A stretch of 64,000 nt of DNA from Desulfacinum infernum DSM 9756 (GCF_900129305.1 NZ_FQVB01000012.1:1-64000), one strand, 5' to 3'. Positions 1 to 8,843 are shown, counted from the stretch's first letter. Notes: generated by a model from the letters alone, not told the origin. Numbers and translations: made by a program.

Positions 1-189
1 ATTGTGGAACCCGTCTTTGGGCACATGAAGAATCTTGGGTTCCGAGGGTTCCTTTTGAGAGGACTTGAAAAGGTGAAGGGCGAGTTTGCCCTGATGTGCG
101 CTGCTCACAACATTTCGAAGGTTGCAAGGGCTATTCTGGGCGGCATCGTAGATCTTAGGGAAAGGCGAATGATGCAGCTGGCCGCCTGA
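1..189 (+). mobile_element. 3' end of an IS1182-like DDE transposase gene (truncated by the window edge)
   Basis: The reading frame is open from the first base and ends at a TGA after 62 residues. The residues VEPVFGHMKN, then FLLRGLEKVKGEFAL and AAHNISKVA, match the typical C-terminal end of IS1182/DDE_Tnp_1-type transposases, where VEPVFG(Q/H)xK contains the last catalytic glutamate of the DDE triad. Only this C-terminal part is inside the window, so whether the element is intact cannot be judged. No clear terminal inverted repeat can be named downstream of the stop. The family call rests on motif memory and is good; the exact IS family is less sure. Confidence 0.8.
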
Positions 190-469
190 GGAGGCGGTTC
201 GAGCCCGCTTCGACTGTTTTTGGGGCTCCGCAGATGCCTCCAACGCTCCCTGAAGAGGTGCTCGACAGGCTATCATAGCATTTCCGCCCATATCGCCTTC
301 TCACAACTATGAAGTTGTTTGATAAAAGCAGCGTTCTCGGACAGCCTCCTAGGACCTGGCGGATCGGATCACGACCAAGACCGCTCCTACAGGGCAACGC
401 CTATTGGCGTTCATCCTCGTTCATTCGCGGTTTTGTCAGCCTCGCAGACTTTGACTCCCGGAGGCTCCC
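190..469. other. Gene-free stretch with one half of the MITE-like repeat
   Basis: No convincing coding region is present. Bases 333-352 (TTCTCGGACAGCCTCCTAGG) match the right end of the MITE-like element that is complete near 8.7, 18.0 and 25.8 kb, so this is probably a solo end or a decayed copy lying just behind the transposase. A Shine-Dalgarno GGAGG close to base 460 serves the next gene. Confidence 0.5.
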
Positions 470-1480
470 GTGCCCCTCTTTTCCCGAAACCTCACCATCC
501 GTTCCCTCCAGTCCGGAGGCCTCATCACCAACTACCACTGCACGTCCCGGTGCCGCCATTGCCTCTACTGCTCCGGCCCCCGGTGGCCCAAGGACTTCAT
601 GGACCGGGAGACGGCCCGAAGGGCCATGGAAACCATCCTCCGACTGGGGTGCGCCTCGGTCCACATCGGAGGGGGCGAGCCCTTCCTGAACCCGGAAGGA
701 CTGCTGGCCGTCCTGGAGACGGCCCGGGAAACGGGCATGGCCGTGGACTACGTGGAAACCAACGGGTCATGGTTCGTGTACGATCGAAAAGGGACGGCCC
801 TTCTTGAGCAATGCCGAAGGGCGGGGCTCCGGACCCTGCTCATCTCCATCAGTCCGTTTCACAACGAATTCATCCCCTTCCAAAGGGTCCGAAACCTCAT
901 GGAGGCCTGCCGGGAGACGGGCATCCGGATCTTTCCCTGGGTGGACGGCTTCCGGCCCGACCTGGAAGCCCTGGGCGTCGAAAAACCCCACGACCTGCAA
1001 GCGTTTACGGAAGCCTTCGGCCAGGACTACCTGCGCCGGATCCCCCGCCGGTATTGGATCCACTACGGCGGACGGGCGGCCCTCTTTTTCGGGGAGGTCT
1101 TCGGAAGAAAGCCCGCCCGGGACGTCCTGGCCGCCAACGATTGGCCCTGTCCGGAACCGGCCGACACCAGCCACTTCCATGTGGACCTTTACGGCCGCTA
1201 CATCCCCGGCCTTTGCAGCGGCCTGGCCGTGGACCTTCGCGACCTGGGCCGCCCCCTGGATCAAGACAAATACCCGCTTCTTTCCCTCCTTTTCCGCGAA
1301 GGCATCCGGGGACTTTTCCGGCTGGCTTCGGAACGGTACGACTACCGGCCCGCCCGGGATTTTCTCAACAAGTGCGACCTGTGCCTGGACATCCGCCGCC
1401 ACCTGGCCCTGGAAGTGAACGCCCCCTACGGGGAACTCCACCCCCGCACCTTCTACCGGGAGTGGCGCCTGGAACCCTGA
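470..1480 (+). CDS. Radical SAM protein, unknown substrate
   Basis: A 336-residue protein starting at GTG with GGAGG five bases upstream. The motif CTSRCRHC (CxxxCxxC, about residues 24-31) binds the SAM-cleaving 4Fe-4S cluster, and HIGGGEPFLNPEGL is the usual GGE motif that holds the SAM amino group. Extra cysteines near the C terminus (KCDLCLDIRRH and a cysteine in GLCSGLA) could ligate an auxiliary cluster of SPASM type; this is inference. It stands alone between a transposase tail and a fatty-acid activation gene, so context gives no substrate. The family is certain, the function unknown. Confidence 0.85.
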   Translation: MPLFSRNLTIRSLQSGGLITNYHCTSRCRHCLYCSGPRWPKDFMDRETARRAMETILRLGCASVHIGGGEPFLNPEGLLAVLETARETGMAVDYVETNGSWFVYDRKGTALLEQCRRAGLRTLLISISPFHNEFIPFQRVRNLMEACRETGIRIFPWVDGFRPDLEALGVEKPHDLQAFTEAFGQDYLRRIPRRYWIHYGGRAALFFGEVFGRKPARDVLAANDWPCPEPADTSHFHVDLYGRYIPGLCSGLAVDLRDLGRPLDQDKYPLLSLLFREGIRGLFRLASERYDYRPARDFLNKCDLCLDIRRHLALEVNAPYGELHPRTFYREWRLEP

Positions 1481-1806
1481 TGCACAGCCGCTCTTCTTTG
1501 CCTTGCGCCCCGGAGCACTTTCCCCTAAATTGGTTTGTGTGCAATCCACCTTCCCCCGTGGCACGGCCGGGAGTTCGCCCCGAGGGATCCTTCTGCCTTC
1601 CCCCAACGGAGCGATGGACCGCCGGGTTCTTTTATCTGCGCGATTTCAGCGGGCGGGGACAAACCCCGCCCCCACCCGGGATGTGGATCCGGTCGGGGCG
1701 GCCTTCAGGACCGCCCGCCGGGAACGCACCATGAAAAAGAATCGTCCCATGGAGACCTTTTGACCCAGGACACCCCCCAACCCTTCAAAGGAGACGCAGC
1801 ACAGCC
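1481..1806. other. Intergenic region with a GC-rich hairpin
   Basis: No coding potential that looks real. Bases 1651-1671 form a perfect short hairpin (GGGCGGGG...CCCCGCCC) that resembles the other palindromic repeats of this genome. It has no T-run, so it does not look like a canonical intrinsic terminator. The region must hold the promoter of the downstream acyl-CoA synthetase, but none can be recognised. Confidence 0.4.
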
Positions 1807-3618
1807 ATGAAAGCCTATTCCCACCTTTTCATCCAGCGAGCGGAAAAGAGCGGCGACAAGAGGGCCCTTCTGTACCGAGACAACGGCCAATGGCGGGAGA
1901 TGACCTGGACGGCCTTCTACGATGCCGTCCGCCGAACGGCCCGAGCCCTCATCGCCCTGGGCGTGGAAGCCCAGGACCGGGTGGCCGTCTGGAGCCACAA
2001 CCAGCCCCGCTGGACGGTGGCGGACGTGGGCTGCCAGCTGGTTCGAGCGGTCTCCGTTCCCATCTACCCCACCAACACGGCCCAGCAGGCCGCCTACATC
2101 CTGAAGGATTCGGAGGCCAAGGTGGTCTTCGTGGGTTCCGGCGACCAGCTTTCCCGCGCCCTGGAAGTGGTGGGCGATCTTCCCCACGTCCAGGCCGTGG
2201 TGAGTCTGGACGATTCGGCCGCCGATGCGGCTTCGGAAAAGGTCCTGACCTTCGACGCCTTTCTGGCCCTGGGCCAGGCGTCCCACGACGACCAGGTGTC
2301 CCGGCGCCTGGAAGAAGCCAACCCGGACGATCTTCTCACCCTCATCTACACGTCCGGGACCACCGGGGAACCCAAGGGGGTCATGCTCACCCAGTCCAAC
2401 GTGCTCTTCCAGATGACCTCCCACGACGGGCGGATCCTCCCATGCGACGAGTCGGACCTGTCTCTGTGCTTCCTTCCGCTTTCCCACGTCTTCGAACGCA
2501 CCTGGACCTACTACGTCTTCCACCGGGGCATGACCAACGCCTACCTGGACGATCCCAAGCAGGTGCTGGACGCCATGCAGCAGGTGCGCCCCACGGTCAT
2601 GTGCACGGTCCCCCGGCTGCTGGAAAAGATCTACGGGGCCATCCGGGAGAAGGTGCAGTCGGCTCCGGGGACCCGCCGGCGCCTCTTCCAATGGGCTCTC
2701 GCCATGGGAGACGAGGTCTTCCGGCGCCGCAAGGACGGCCTGGGCGTCCCCATGGGCCTGGGCCTGCGGCATCGGGTGGCCGATGCCATGGTCCTTTCCA
2801 AGCTTAAGGGGCTTTTCGGGGGCCGGATCCGGTTCATGCCCTGCGCCGGAGCGCCCCTTTCGGCGGAAATCGAGCGGTTCTTCTGCGGCGTGGGCGTGCC
2901 CATCGTGTGCGGCTACGGCCTGACGGAAACCACGGCCACCGTCACCTGCCACGAACCCCAAGGCTTTTCCTTCGGCACGGTGGGAAAGCCGCTGCCGGGC
3001 GTGGAAGTGCGGATCGATCCGCGCACCCAGGAGATCCTCGTCCGAGGCCCCAACGTGATGAAGGGTTACTACAACAAGCCCGGGGAGACGGCCGCCGTCT
3101 TCACCGACGACGGCTTCTTCCGCACCGGGGATGCGGGGGCCTTCGACGCCTACGGGGAGCTCCTGATCACCGACCGCATCAAGGACCTTTTCAAGACCTC
3201 GGGCGGAAAATACATCGCGCCCCAGATGATCGAAACCCTGGTGGGGGCCGACCCGGCCGTGGAGCAGATCGCCGTGGTGGGCGAAGGCCGCAAATGCGTG
3301 ACGGCGCTCATTGTCCCCAGCTTCGAAAACCTGGAAGGGTTCCTCGCGGAAAAGGGCCTCCAGGGACTTTCCCGGGAGGAACTGGTGCAACACCCCACCG
3401 TGACGGGGTTTTTCCGGCAAAAGATCGACGACCTCACCCGGGATCTCGCCCCCCATGAAAAGATCGTCCGGTTTGCCCTCATCGCCAAGGAGTTTTCCCT
3501 GGAAGACGGCGAGATGACCCCCACGCTGAAGCTCAAGCGAAAGGTCATCCTGGAGCGCTACGGCCACCTCATCGAGGAGATGTACCGGGAGATCGACCAG
3601 GCGAGGAAAAACGGATGA
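1807..3618 (+). CDS. Long-chain acyl-CoA synthetase (AMP-forming)
   Basis: A 603-residue enzyme of the AMP-binding superfamily that would activate a fatty acid with ATP and CoA through an acyl-adenylate. The phosphate-binding loop YTSGTTGEPKGVM lies near residue 180, the adenine motif GYGLTETTA near 368, and the hinge region FRTGDAG...TDRIKDLFKTSGGKYIAP near 437-475. A long insert before the hinge and the overall length fit the FACL/FAA1-type long-chain class rather than acetyl-CoA synthetase. The start follows AAGGAG with a short spacer. Its TGA overlaps the ATG of the downstream DUF362 gene by four bases, so the two are translationally coupled. Substrate chain length is not determinable. 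Confidence 0.9.
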   Translation: MKAYSHLFIQRAEKSGDKRALLYRDNGQWREMTWTAFYDAVRRTARALIALGVEAQDRVAVWSHNQPRWTVADVGCQLVRAVSVPIYPTNTAQQAAYILKDSEAKVVFVGSGDQLSRALEVVGDLPHVQAVVSLDDSAADAASEKVLTFDAFLALGQASHDDQVSRRLEEANPDDLLTLIYTSGTTGEPKGVMLTQSNVLFQMTSHDGRILPCDESDLSLCFLPLSHVFERTWTYYVFHRGMTNAYLDDPKQVLDAMQQVRPTVMCTVPRLLEKIYGAIREKVQSAPGTRRRLFQWALAMGDEVFRRRKDGLGVPMGLGLRHRVADAMVLSKLKGLFGGRIRFMPCAGAPLSAEIERFFCGVGVPIVCGYGLTETTATVTCHEPQGFSFGTVGKPLPGVEVRIDPRTQEILVRGPNVMKGYYNKPGETAAVFTDDGFFRTGDAGAFDAYGELLITDRIKDLFKTSGGKYIAPQMIETLVGADPAVEQIAVVGEGRKCVTALIVPSFENLEGFLAEKGLQGLSREELVQHPTVTGFFRQKIDDLTRDLAPHEKIVRFALIAKEFSLEDGEMTPTLKLKRKVILERYGHLIEEMYREIDQARKNG

Positions 3619-4946
3619 GCACGACACCCTCTTTCACGGTGGCTCTACGAACCTATGAAAAGCCGGTGGAGTCCGTGGCGGCGGTCATCGAAGCGGCCGG
3701 AGGCTTTCCGACCCTGGGGCCGGACACCCGGGTCTTCATCAAGCCCAACGTGGTCACCTGGACCCGGGCGACCGACTTTCCCAAGTGGGGCGTGATCACC
3801 ACGAGCCGGGTGGTGGAGGACGTGGTGCGGGCGCTCCGCGACGCGGGAGCGGGACAGATCACCATCGGGGAAGGCCTGGTGACGGTGGACCCCCGGGAGA
3901 AGGGGCTGGCGGAGGCGGCCTTTTCGGCCCTCGGCTACTTCACCCTGGCCGAACGGTACGGAGTCCGGGTGGTGGACGTCTTCCAGCGGCCCTTCCGGGA
4001 AGTGCCCGTGGCCGACGGAATCTCGCTCAAGTTCAACCGGGACGCCCTGGAATCCGACCTCATCGTGGATCTTCCCGTCCTGAAGACCCACGCCCAGACG
4101 GTGGTGAGCCTGGGCATCAAGAACCTGAAGGGACTCATCGACATGGCGTCCCGGAAGCGATGCCACAGCCCCGATCCCCGCTGGGACCTGCACCGCATGG
4201 TGGCGGCCCTGCCGTCCGGGCTTCCGCCCGTCTTCACCGTGATCGACGGGATCTTCAGCAACGAAAGGGGCCCGGCCTTCGACGGGACGCTCCACCGGAT
4301 GAACGTGCTGGCGGCGTCCCGCGACCTGCTTTCGGCGGACCTGGTGGGAGCCCGCCTCTTGGGCTACCGCCCCGACCAGGTCCCGCACCTGGTGCACGCC
4401 GCCCGGGCCGCCGGCCGGCCCCTGGATCTTTCGGACATCCGCCTCGTGGGGGAGGACCTCGAAAACCTGGCCCGCCCCCACGCCCACACCTTTCCCTACA
4501 CCCAAGACGGCTCGCTTCCCGCCGTCATGGAAAAGATGGGCATCCGGGGCCTGAGCTACCGTAAGTACGACGACACCCTGTGCACCTATTGTTCCATGCT
4601 GAACGGCCTGATCCTCACGGCCGTGGCCCGCGCCTGGTCGGGGTCCCCCTGGGACGACGTGGAGGTGCTCACGGGAAAGGCCATGGAGCCCACCCCGGGC
4701 AAGAAACACACCATCCTTCTGGGAAAGTGCATGAGCCGGGCGCACAAGGACGATCCGCGCATCGCCCATGCCATCCCGGTGCCGGGCTGTCCGCCCAGGC
4801 CGACGCGGATCGCCGAGGCCTTCCGGGAAGCGGGCATCCCCGTGGATGCGTCCATCCTGGAAGCCTGGGCCCTCTTTCCCGGCCGGTTCCTGAAAAAATA
4901 CGCGGGAGTGGAAGGATTCGACGAGGCCTTCTTCCGGATCGGATGA
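3615..4946 (+). CDS. DUF362 family protein
   Basis: A 443-residue cytoplasmic-looking protein (no signal peptide). The N-terminal 240 residues carry the DUF362 signature: FIKPNVV, a conserved EG after a GAGxITIGEG stretch, PVLKTHAQTVVSLGIKNLKG and IDGI. DUF362 proteins often occur with ferredoxin domains; here there is none, but the C-terminal half has clustered cysteines (LCTYCS, GKCMS, PGCPP) that could hold a metal or cluster. The gene is coupled by an ATGA overlap to the acyl-CoA synthetase, so a role linked to fatty-acid or CoA metabolism is possible but unproven. The biochemical function of the family is not known to me. Confidence 0.8.
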   Translation: MSTTPSFTVALRTYEKPVESVAAVIEAAGGFPTLGPDTRVFIKPNVVTWTRATDFPKWGVITTSRVVEDVVRALRDAGAGQITIGEGLVTVDPREKGLAEAAFSALGYFTLAERYGVRVVDVFQRPFREVPVADGISLKFNRDALESDLIVDLPVLKTHAQTVVSLGIKNLKGLIDMASRKRCHSPDPRWDLHRMVAALPSGLPPVFTVIDGIFSNERGPAFDGTLHRMNVLAASRDLLSADLVGARLLGYRPDQVPHLVHAARAAGRPLDLSDIRLVGEDLENLARPHAHTFPYTQDGSLPAVMEKMGIRGLSYRKYDDTLCTYCSMLNGLILTAVARAWSGSPWDDVEVLTGKAMEPTPGKKHTILLGKCMSRAHKDDPRIAHAIPVPGCPPRPTRIAEAFREAGIPVDASILEAWALFPGRFLKKYAGVEGFDEAFFRIG

Positions 4947-5050
4947 GGACGTCCGATCACAGCCGAGGCCGCTCCCTCAGGGGATCAGCCACCGTCACCA
5001 CAGGCCGCGGCCATGACGCCGAAACCCGTCTTCCCGAAGCAGGAAAACCA

Positions 5051-5072
5051 GGGGCGAACGATGATTCGCCCC
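5051..5072. repeat. GGGGCGAA palindrome, copy 1
   Basis: An inverted repeat (GGGGCGAA...TTCGCCCC) of the family also seen at 6926, 8595 and 17770. It lies between the convergent ends of the DUF362 gene and the ParB-like gene, where it could act as a bidirectional transcript end although no T-run follows. Confidence 0.7.
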
Positions 5073-5151
5073 TACCGCCCGTGCGCATCGCACCCACGGC
5101 ATGCCTCCCACCAGCCTGCCGAAGAGGCATGCCTGCTTCCGGGGATCTCCC

Positions 5152-6228
5152 TCAGTCCTTGATCCTGGACATGCCGGGGATGAGGGTCTTGGTGAAGTGC
5201 ACGCCGGGAAGCTGACGGATGTTCTCGTGCACGAAGTCGGAGATGACCTCCGCGTCGGAGCTCAGAAGATCCCGGGTGAGTTGAATTTTGACCAGGAGGT
5301 CCACGTCGCCGTGGACGCTGTGGATCTCGCGCACCGGCTCCAGCTCGTAGAGCCGCTCCACGATCTTGTGCTCCTTTTTGGCCTGCACGCTCATGAGCAC
5401 GAAGGCCGTGATGGTGCGCTGCATTTCCGGATACCGAATGCCGTCGCCTTCCGCCATCTTCTCTCGAAACGCCTCCATGTCGTCCGGCAGGATTTCGTTG
5501 ATGCCGATGCCGTAGTGGCGCCGCTCCCCCTTTTCCCACAGCCGCACGGAGATGTAGGCATAGAGGTCCGCCACGGTCCTTCCGGGGAACTGGTCCACCA
5601 GCCGTTCCTTCTTGATGATGGCGCACAAGGGCCGATAGATGTACTGGTACCAGTCGGCGGCGGCTTCCTGGAAGGAAACGGGGGCGCTGCGGGACTGTTT
5701 CAGGAAGGCCTGATGGCGGCGTATCTGTTCCAGCAGATGTTCGTACTGACCGGGCTCGGACAGGGTGATGTCGGCATGGAGCCGGGTGGCGTCCAGGAAG
5801 TCGGCCCGCTGGCGGTAGAGCACATCTTCCAGGTCGTCTCCGGAAGGGACGAACTCCACGATATGGGCCAGGATCTCGTCGTGCCCCAGCGCCTTGGCCG
5901 CCGCCACCCGATGGTTGCCGTCCTCCACGTAGTAGGCGTCCCGGATCTGCCAGAGGCGCACGGGCGGGAGCACCTTGCCGCGACGCATGGCGTTTTTGAT
6001 CGCCTCGAGCCGTTCGGAAGGAGCCTGGTTTTTCAGCCGGAACTTGTCGTCGAAGTCCTGGTAGCGCCCCACGCTCCCGACGATCCTGGAAAGGGGGACG
6101 GTCCGGAGCCCCCGGTCCCGGCATTCAAAGGCCTCGTCGGCGCGCTGAAGGTCTTCGAAGGAGACGGTGCCAGAGTCGCCCGACACCTTTCTTTTCCAGA
6201 AGGTCAGTTTGCGGAGCCAGGATGTCAT
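5152..6228 (-). CDS. ParB-like nuclease domain protein fused to a C-terminal AsnC/Lrp effector (RAM) domain
   Basis: A 358-residue protein with three parts. Residues about 40-120 (TVPLSRIVGS...VEDGNHRVAAAKALG) form a ParB/sulfiredoxin-like domain with the DGNHR motif. Residues about 140-265 (YEHLLEQIRRHQ...WYQYIYRPL...FPGRTVADLYAYI) form a helical domain that I recall beside ParB-like and UspA domains in other bacteria. The last 90 residues (ITAFVLMSVQ...VHGDVDLLVKI...LPGVHFTKT) match the Lrp/AsnC ligand-binding domain, but no helix-turn-helix precedes it. It may be a small-molecule-sensing regulator. The start overlaps the upstream metallophosphoesterase by 104 bases, so a later start is possible. 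Confidence 0.75.
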   Translation of the reverse strand: MTSWLRKLTFWKRKVSGDSGTVSFEDLQRADEAFECRDRGLRTVPLSRIVGSVGRYQDFDDKFRLKNQAPSERLEAIKNAMRRGKVLPPVRLWQIRDAYYVEDGNHRVAAAKALGHDEILAHIVEFVPSGDDLEDVLYRQRADFLDATRLHADITLSEPGQYEHLLEQIRRHQAFLKQSRSAPVSFQEAAADWYQYIYRPLCAIIKKERLVDQFPGRTVADLYAYISVRLWEKGERRHYGIGINEILPDDMEAFREKMAEGDGIRYPEMQRTITAFVLMSVQAKKEHKIVERLYELEPVREIHSVHGDVDLLVKIQLTRDLLSSDAEVISDFVHENIRQLPGVHFTKTLIPGMSRIKD

Positions 6229-6823
6229 GGTCGATTTCCATCAGGTGGGATCCGAAAGTGTTGACTACGATGGTCCGTCCCAGGACGGTGATGCGCTCGG
6301 ACGGATCGGCAAAGAGACGATGGATGTGTCCGTGGATGAAATAGGCCGGCTGGTACCGTTGGATCAGCCCCAGGAAGCACTCGAAGCCCCGGTGGCACAG
6401 GTCCTCTTCGTCGCCCACGCCCCGGGGCGGCGCATGGGTGATCACCACGTCCACCCCGCCGTGCCACCACAGGCTCGCCCGGAGCCCGCGCACAATGCGC
6501 TGCATCTGCTTTTCCGTGTACTGCACCGGACCCCCGTTGTACCACATGGACCCCTCGAGGCCCAGAACGCGGAGCCCCTCCACGACCCGGATCCGTTCGT
6601 GCAGGTCCACCAGGCCGGGCTGGAGCATGGCCTTGGGGCGGATGTCGTGGTTGCCGCGCACGTAGTGGACCGGGATGCCGAAGGATCGGGAAAGGTGCAA
6701 CAAATACTCCGGCGGCAGATCCCCGCAGGAAAAGATGAGATCCACCCGGCCGAACCGGTCCGTATCCACCACGGGATAAAGGTCCGGGTCGATCACATCG
6801 GAAACGGTGAGAACTCGCAGCAT
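6125..6823 (-). CDS. Calcineurin-like metallophosphoesterase
   Basis: A 232-residue protein. The metal-binding signature is clear: VSD at the N terminus, CGDLP, VRGNHD, THAPPRG and HGHIH in the canonical order of class III metallophosphoesterases, so a dinuclear metal centre hydrolysing a phosphomono- or diester is expected. The first aspartate motif is VSD, without the usual DxH spacing. A longer upstream reading is open but runs through a palindromic repeat and is not conserved-looking, so the ATG before LRVLTVSD was chosen. It is followed with overlap by the ParB/AsnC-fusion gene. The substrate is unknown. Confidence 0.85.
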   Translation of the reverse strand: MLRVLTVSDVIDPDLYPVVDTDRFGRVDLIFSCGDLPPEYLLHLSRSFGIPVHYVRGNHDIRPKAMLQPGLVDLHERIRVVEGLRVLGLEGSMWYNGGPVQYTEKQMQRIVRGLRASLWWHGGVDVVITHAPPRGVGDEEDLCHRGFECFLGLIQRYQPAYFIHGHIHRLFADPSERITVLGRTIVVNTFGSHLMEIDHDILAPQTDLLEKKGVGRLWHRLLRRPSARRRGL

Positions 6824-6925
6824 CACCAGGCCATTTCTTTCGGTGGGGCGGCGGCTCGGGGCGCCGCACCCGCCGGGATTTACGTTTTGTATGAAACGCG
6901 GCCTCGTTCCGCTCGTGCGCACGGC

Positions 6926-6957
6926 CTGTAGGGGCGAATAATCATTCGCCCCTACAG
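6926..6957. repeat. GGGGCGAA palindrome, copy 2
   Basis: A 32-base perfect or near-perfect inverted repeat, TGTAGGGGCGAA facing TTCGCCCCTACA. It lies just upstream of the metallophosphoesterase start and is nearly identical to the copy at 8595. Confidence 0.85.
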
Positions 6958-7034
6958 GGGCCTGCTTACCAAAGATGCGATTCATCCTTCGTTGTCACGG
7001 GCCGTCCGTGATGGGGGCTTAACGCGAAACAAAA

Positions 7035-7135
7035 CCGCGAATGAACGCGAATAGACGCAAATGATTCTTTTCCGTTGACGAGAATCCTTCATCCGTGCGT
7101 GGTGGCGGGCCTCGCCATGATCGTCAGGCGGGACC
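7035..7135. repeat. Composite repeat: GCGAATAGACGCAAAT unit plus CGTGCG(G/T)GGTGGCG unit
   Basis: Bases 7035-7062 are identical to bases 35668-35695. The following stretch to about 7135 (CATCCGTGCGTGGTGGCG then CCATGATCGTCAGG) is matched by diverged copies at 8539-8590 and 35818-35870. The two units occur in the same order at both the 7 kb and 35.7 kb sites, so they look like parts of one old dispersed element. No coding function is visible. Confidence 0.65.
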
Positions 7136-7615
7136 CTTCATGGGGACGGGGTAGGTCCGATCCCCCACGCGCAGGGAAAACCCCTCGCCCGCCTCGTCCG
7201 GCTCGATCCACTGGGCGATCTGATAATAGGCGGGCCGGGAAAACCGGGCCGGGAAGGCCCCGTCCCGAACCCGGCAGTAGAGCACGTTGTCCCGGCCGAC
7301 CCACACCGTCTCCGGATCCAGCCATTCCGGCTCATCCAGGTGTTTCAGGGTGAGGCGGATCCGTTGGGTTCCCGCGTCATCGTTCACCATGTCCACGCGG
7401 GTGATCACAAACGGCGTATCGTCCACCCGGATCGGATGGAGCTTCCCCTGCCACTCCAGGAAATAGCCGCCGTCGTCTCCGCGGCCCAGATGCTCGTAGA
7501 AGGTCTGCAGGATCTCTTTGCGAAAGATGAGCCGATTTCCGTAGTACCAGTCGCCTTCCGCATCCACGTGGATACCCACGTCTTCGGGGGGAATCTCGAA
7601 GGTTTCGGCGTTCAT
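7124..7615 (-). CDS. DUF1285-like protein
   Basis: A 163-residue soluble protein. The pattern DAEGDWYYGNRLIFRKEILQTFYEHL...GGYFLEWQGK...VDDTPFVITRVD resembles the DUF1285 fold (a two-subdomain beta protein of unknown role) in its order of motifs. The match is by eye and should be treated as family-like. The ATG is chosen because GGGAGAA stands seven bases upstream, whereas the longer open frame has no such signal. It lies 16 bases downstream of dtd and is likely cotranscribed with it. Confidence 0.6.
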   Translation of the reverse strand: MNAETFEIPPEDVGIHVDAEGDWYYGNRLIFRKEILQTFYEHLGRGDDGGYFLEWQGKLHPIRVDDTPFVITRVDMVNDDAGTQRIRLTLKHLDEPEWLDPETVWVGRDNVLYCRVRDGAFPARFSRPAYYQIAQWIEPDEAGEGFSLRVGDRTYPVPMKGPA

Positions 7616-7631
7616 GGTTTTCTCCCGTTCG

Positions 7632-8081
7632 TCAGAACCTCTTGGCGCTGTCCACAAGAAGGGTCACCGGGCCGTCGTTGGTGAGGTGCACGGCCATGGT
7701 TTCCTGGAAGCGGCCCGTGGCCACCGGGATGGGATGGGTCCGCAGGCGCGCCACGAAGGCTTCGAACAGCTCCCGGGCCCGATCGGGAGGTGCGGCCTCC
7801 ACGAAGGACGGGCGCCGACCCTTGCGGCAGTCGCCCCAGAGGGTGAACTGGGAGACGGCCAGAACGCCGCCGCTGATATCCAGCACGGACCGGTTGAGTT
7901 TCCCCTCATCATCCGGAAAGATGCGAAGGTTCACAATCTTGTCGGCCAGATAGAGGGCGTCCTGATGGGTGTCTTCCCGTCCCACGCCCACCAGCACCAG
8001 AAGCCCCCCATGGATCGCCCCCACGGTTTCTCCGTCCACTTCCACCGATGCCCGGGAGACCCGTTGCACCACCGCCCGCAT
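7632..8081 (-). CDS. dtd: D-aminoacyl-tRNA deacylase
   Basis: A 149-residue protein that removes D-amino acids (and mischarged glycine) from tRNA. The family landmarks are complete: [13 protein letters not shown] at the N terminus, the active-site SQFTL(W/Y)xxxxKGxRPSF motif, and the C-terminal V.[12 protein letters not shown] containing the NxGP cis-proline signature. GGAGG lies ahead of the ATG. Length is normal for the family. It is the first gene of a short minus-strand unit with the DUF1285-like gene. Confidence 0.97.
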   Translation of the reverse strand: MRAVVQRVSRASVEVDGETVGAIHGGLLVLVGVGREDTHQDALYLADKIVNLRIFPDDEGKLNRSVLDISGGVLAVSQFTLWGDCRKGRRPSFVEAAPPDRARELFEAFVARLRTHPIPVATGRFQETMAVHLTNDGPVTLLVDSAKRF

Positions 8082-8402
8082 TTTTCCTCCTTCCATCCGC
8101 GCCCGCTTTGACCTGAATCGCCGGTCAGGATATAGAAGCGACGGTTCGGTTGGCAATTCCTTTTGCCGGAAAATTTCCAACGGCTACGGTGCGAGGGGGC
8201 GGCAAAGGCGCTGCCAAGCGCCGTGGGCCCGCTGACATCGTAGCCCAGCCCGTCGGGGCGAATGAACCCCAGCCAATGGGAGTCAGCAGGATAGGGACCG
8301 GAGAAGGGACGGCCAAAATCGTGAAGATGAAAGACCAGTGTTTTCGGTCCCTTGCAGGAACATCGACAGCTCGAATCAACGCCGGACAGGTGCAGCATTA
8401 TT

Positions 8403-8493
8403 TGTGGGAGCGGCGAAAGCCGCGAAAGGGGTGGCCGGCCGTTCCATGGCGGGGGGCCGCTCCCGGCTCATCGCCCCTTGCGGCGCTCCCACA
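8403..8493. repeat. Inverted repeat bounded by TGTGGGAGCGGC
   Basis: The left end TGTGGGAGCGGCGAAAGCCG and the right end GCGGCGCTCCCACA are inverted copies about 65 bases apart, with nested shorter palindromes inside. The design resembles small non-autonomous palindromic elements. Related ends (GTAGGAGCGG...GGCTCCTACAG) occur at 63605-63655. Confidence 0.6.
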
Positions 8494-8594
8494 GAGAGAA
8501 GAAAGGTTCCACAGGACGGACGACGGCCCGCTGCAGGTTCTTTCATCCGTGCGGGGTGGCGCAAGGGAGACCATGATCGTTAGGGAACAGTGGG

Positions 8595-8626
8595 CTGTAG
8601 GGGCGAATGATCATTCGCCCCTACAG
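8595..8626. repeat. GGGGCGAA palindrome, copy 3
   Basis: A perfect 32-base palindrome of the same family as copies at 5051, 6926 and 17770. It sits 12 bases left of a MITE-like element. Confidence 0.85.
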
Positions 8627-8638
8627 ACCGTTGGCAAG

Positions 8639-8790
8639 CTCCTGGGAGCTTATCTGAAAATGGCTCATTTGCCCCTTCCAACGTCCATCCGTCATCCCCG
8701 CGGAAGCGGGGATCCAGGATTTCCGGGAACCTATGGACTCCCCCTTGCGCGGGAGTGACGGTTTGCGGCGTTCTCGGACAGCCTCCTGAG
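8639..8790. repeat. MITE-like element, copy A
   Basis: About 150 bases, bounded by imperfect terminal inverted repeats (CTCCTGGGAGCTTATCTGAA at the left, TTCTCGGACAGCCTCCTGAG at the right). The core contains two short hairpins (CCCCGCGGAAGCGGGG and CTCCCCCTTGCGCGGGAG) around GATCCAGGATTTCCGG. Copies B (17918) and C (25710) share ends and core. It carries no reading frame of note and would need a transposase in trans. Confidence 0.8.
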
Positions 8791-8843
8791 AGGCTCTCCG
8801 AGAATGTTTTTCCGGCTTGGAAGGCCGGGAACCCCTCTCTCAT

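Noticed and set aside
1481-1806. Small genes between the radical SAM protein and the acyl-CoA synthetase
   Set aside because: The short frames overlap in several phases, lack ribosome sites and are dominated by Pro, Arg and Gly as expected for non-coding GC-rich DNA.
1705-3627. 640-codon frame on the minus strand opposite the acyl-CoA synthetase
   Set aside because: It mirrors the codon bias of the plus-strand gene, has no recognisable domain and is a typical GC-rich shadow. Similar long shadows opposite the histidine kinase and TonB genes were dropped for the same reason.
8160-8350. Cobalamin-type or other riboswitch upstream of dtd on the minus strand
   Set aside because: Some GC-rich hairpins exist, but none of the conserved blocks seen in the real riboswitch at 50332-50502 are present, and dtd would not be an expected target.
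5051-8626. CRISPR array from repeated palindromes
   Set aside because: Copies are hundreds to thousands of bases apart, are palindromic themselves, and have no regular spacers or cas genes nearby.
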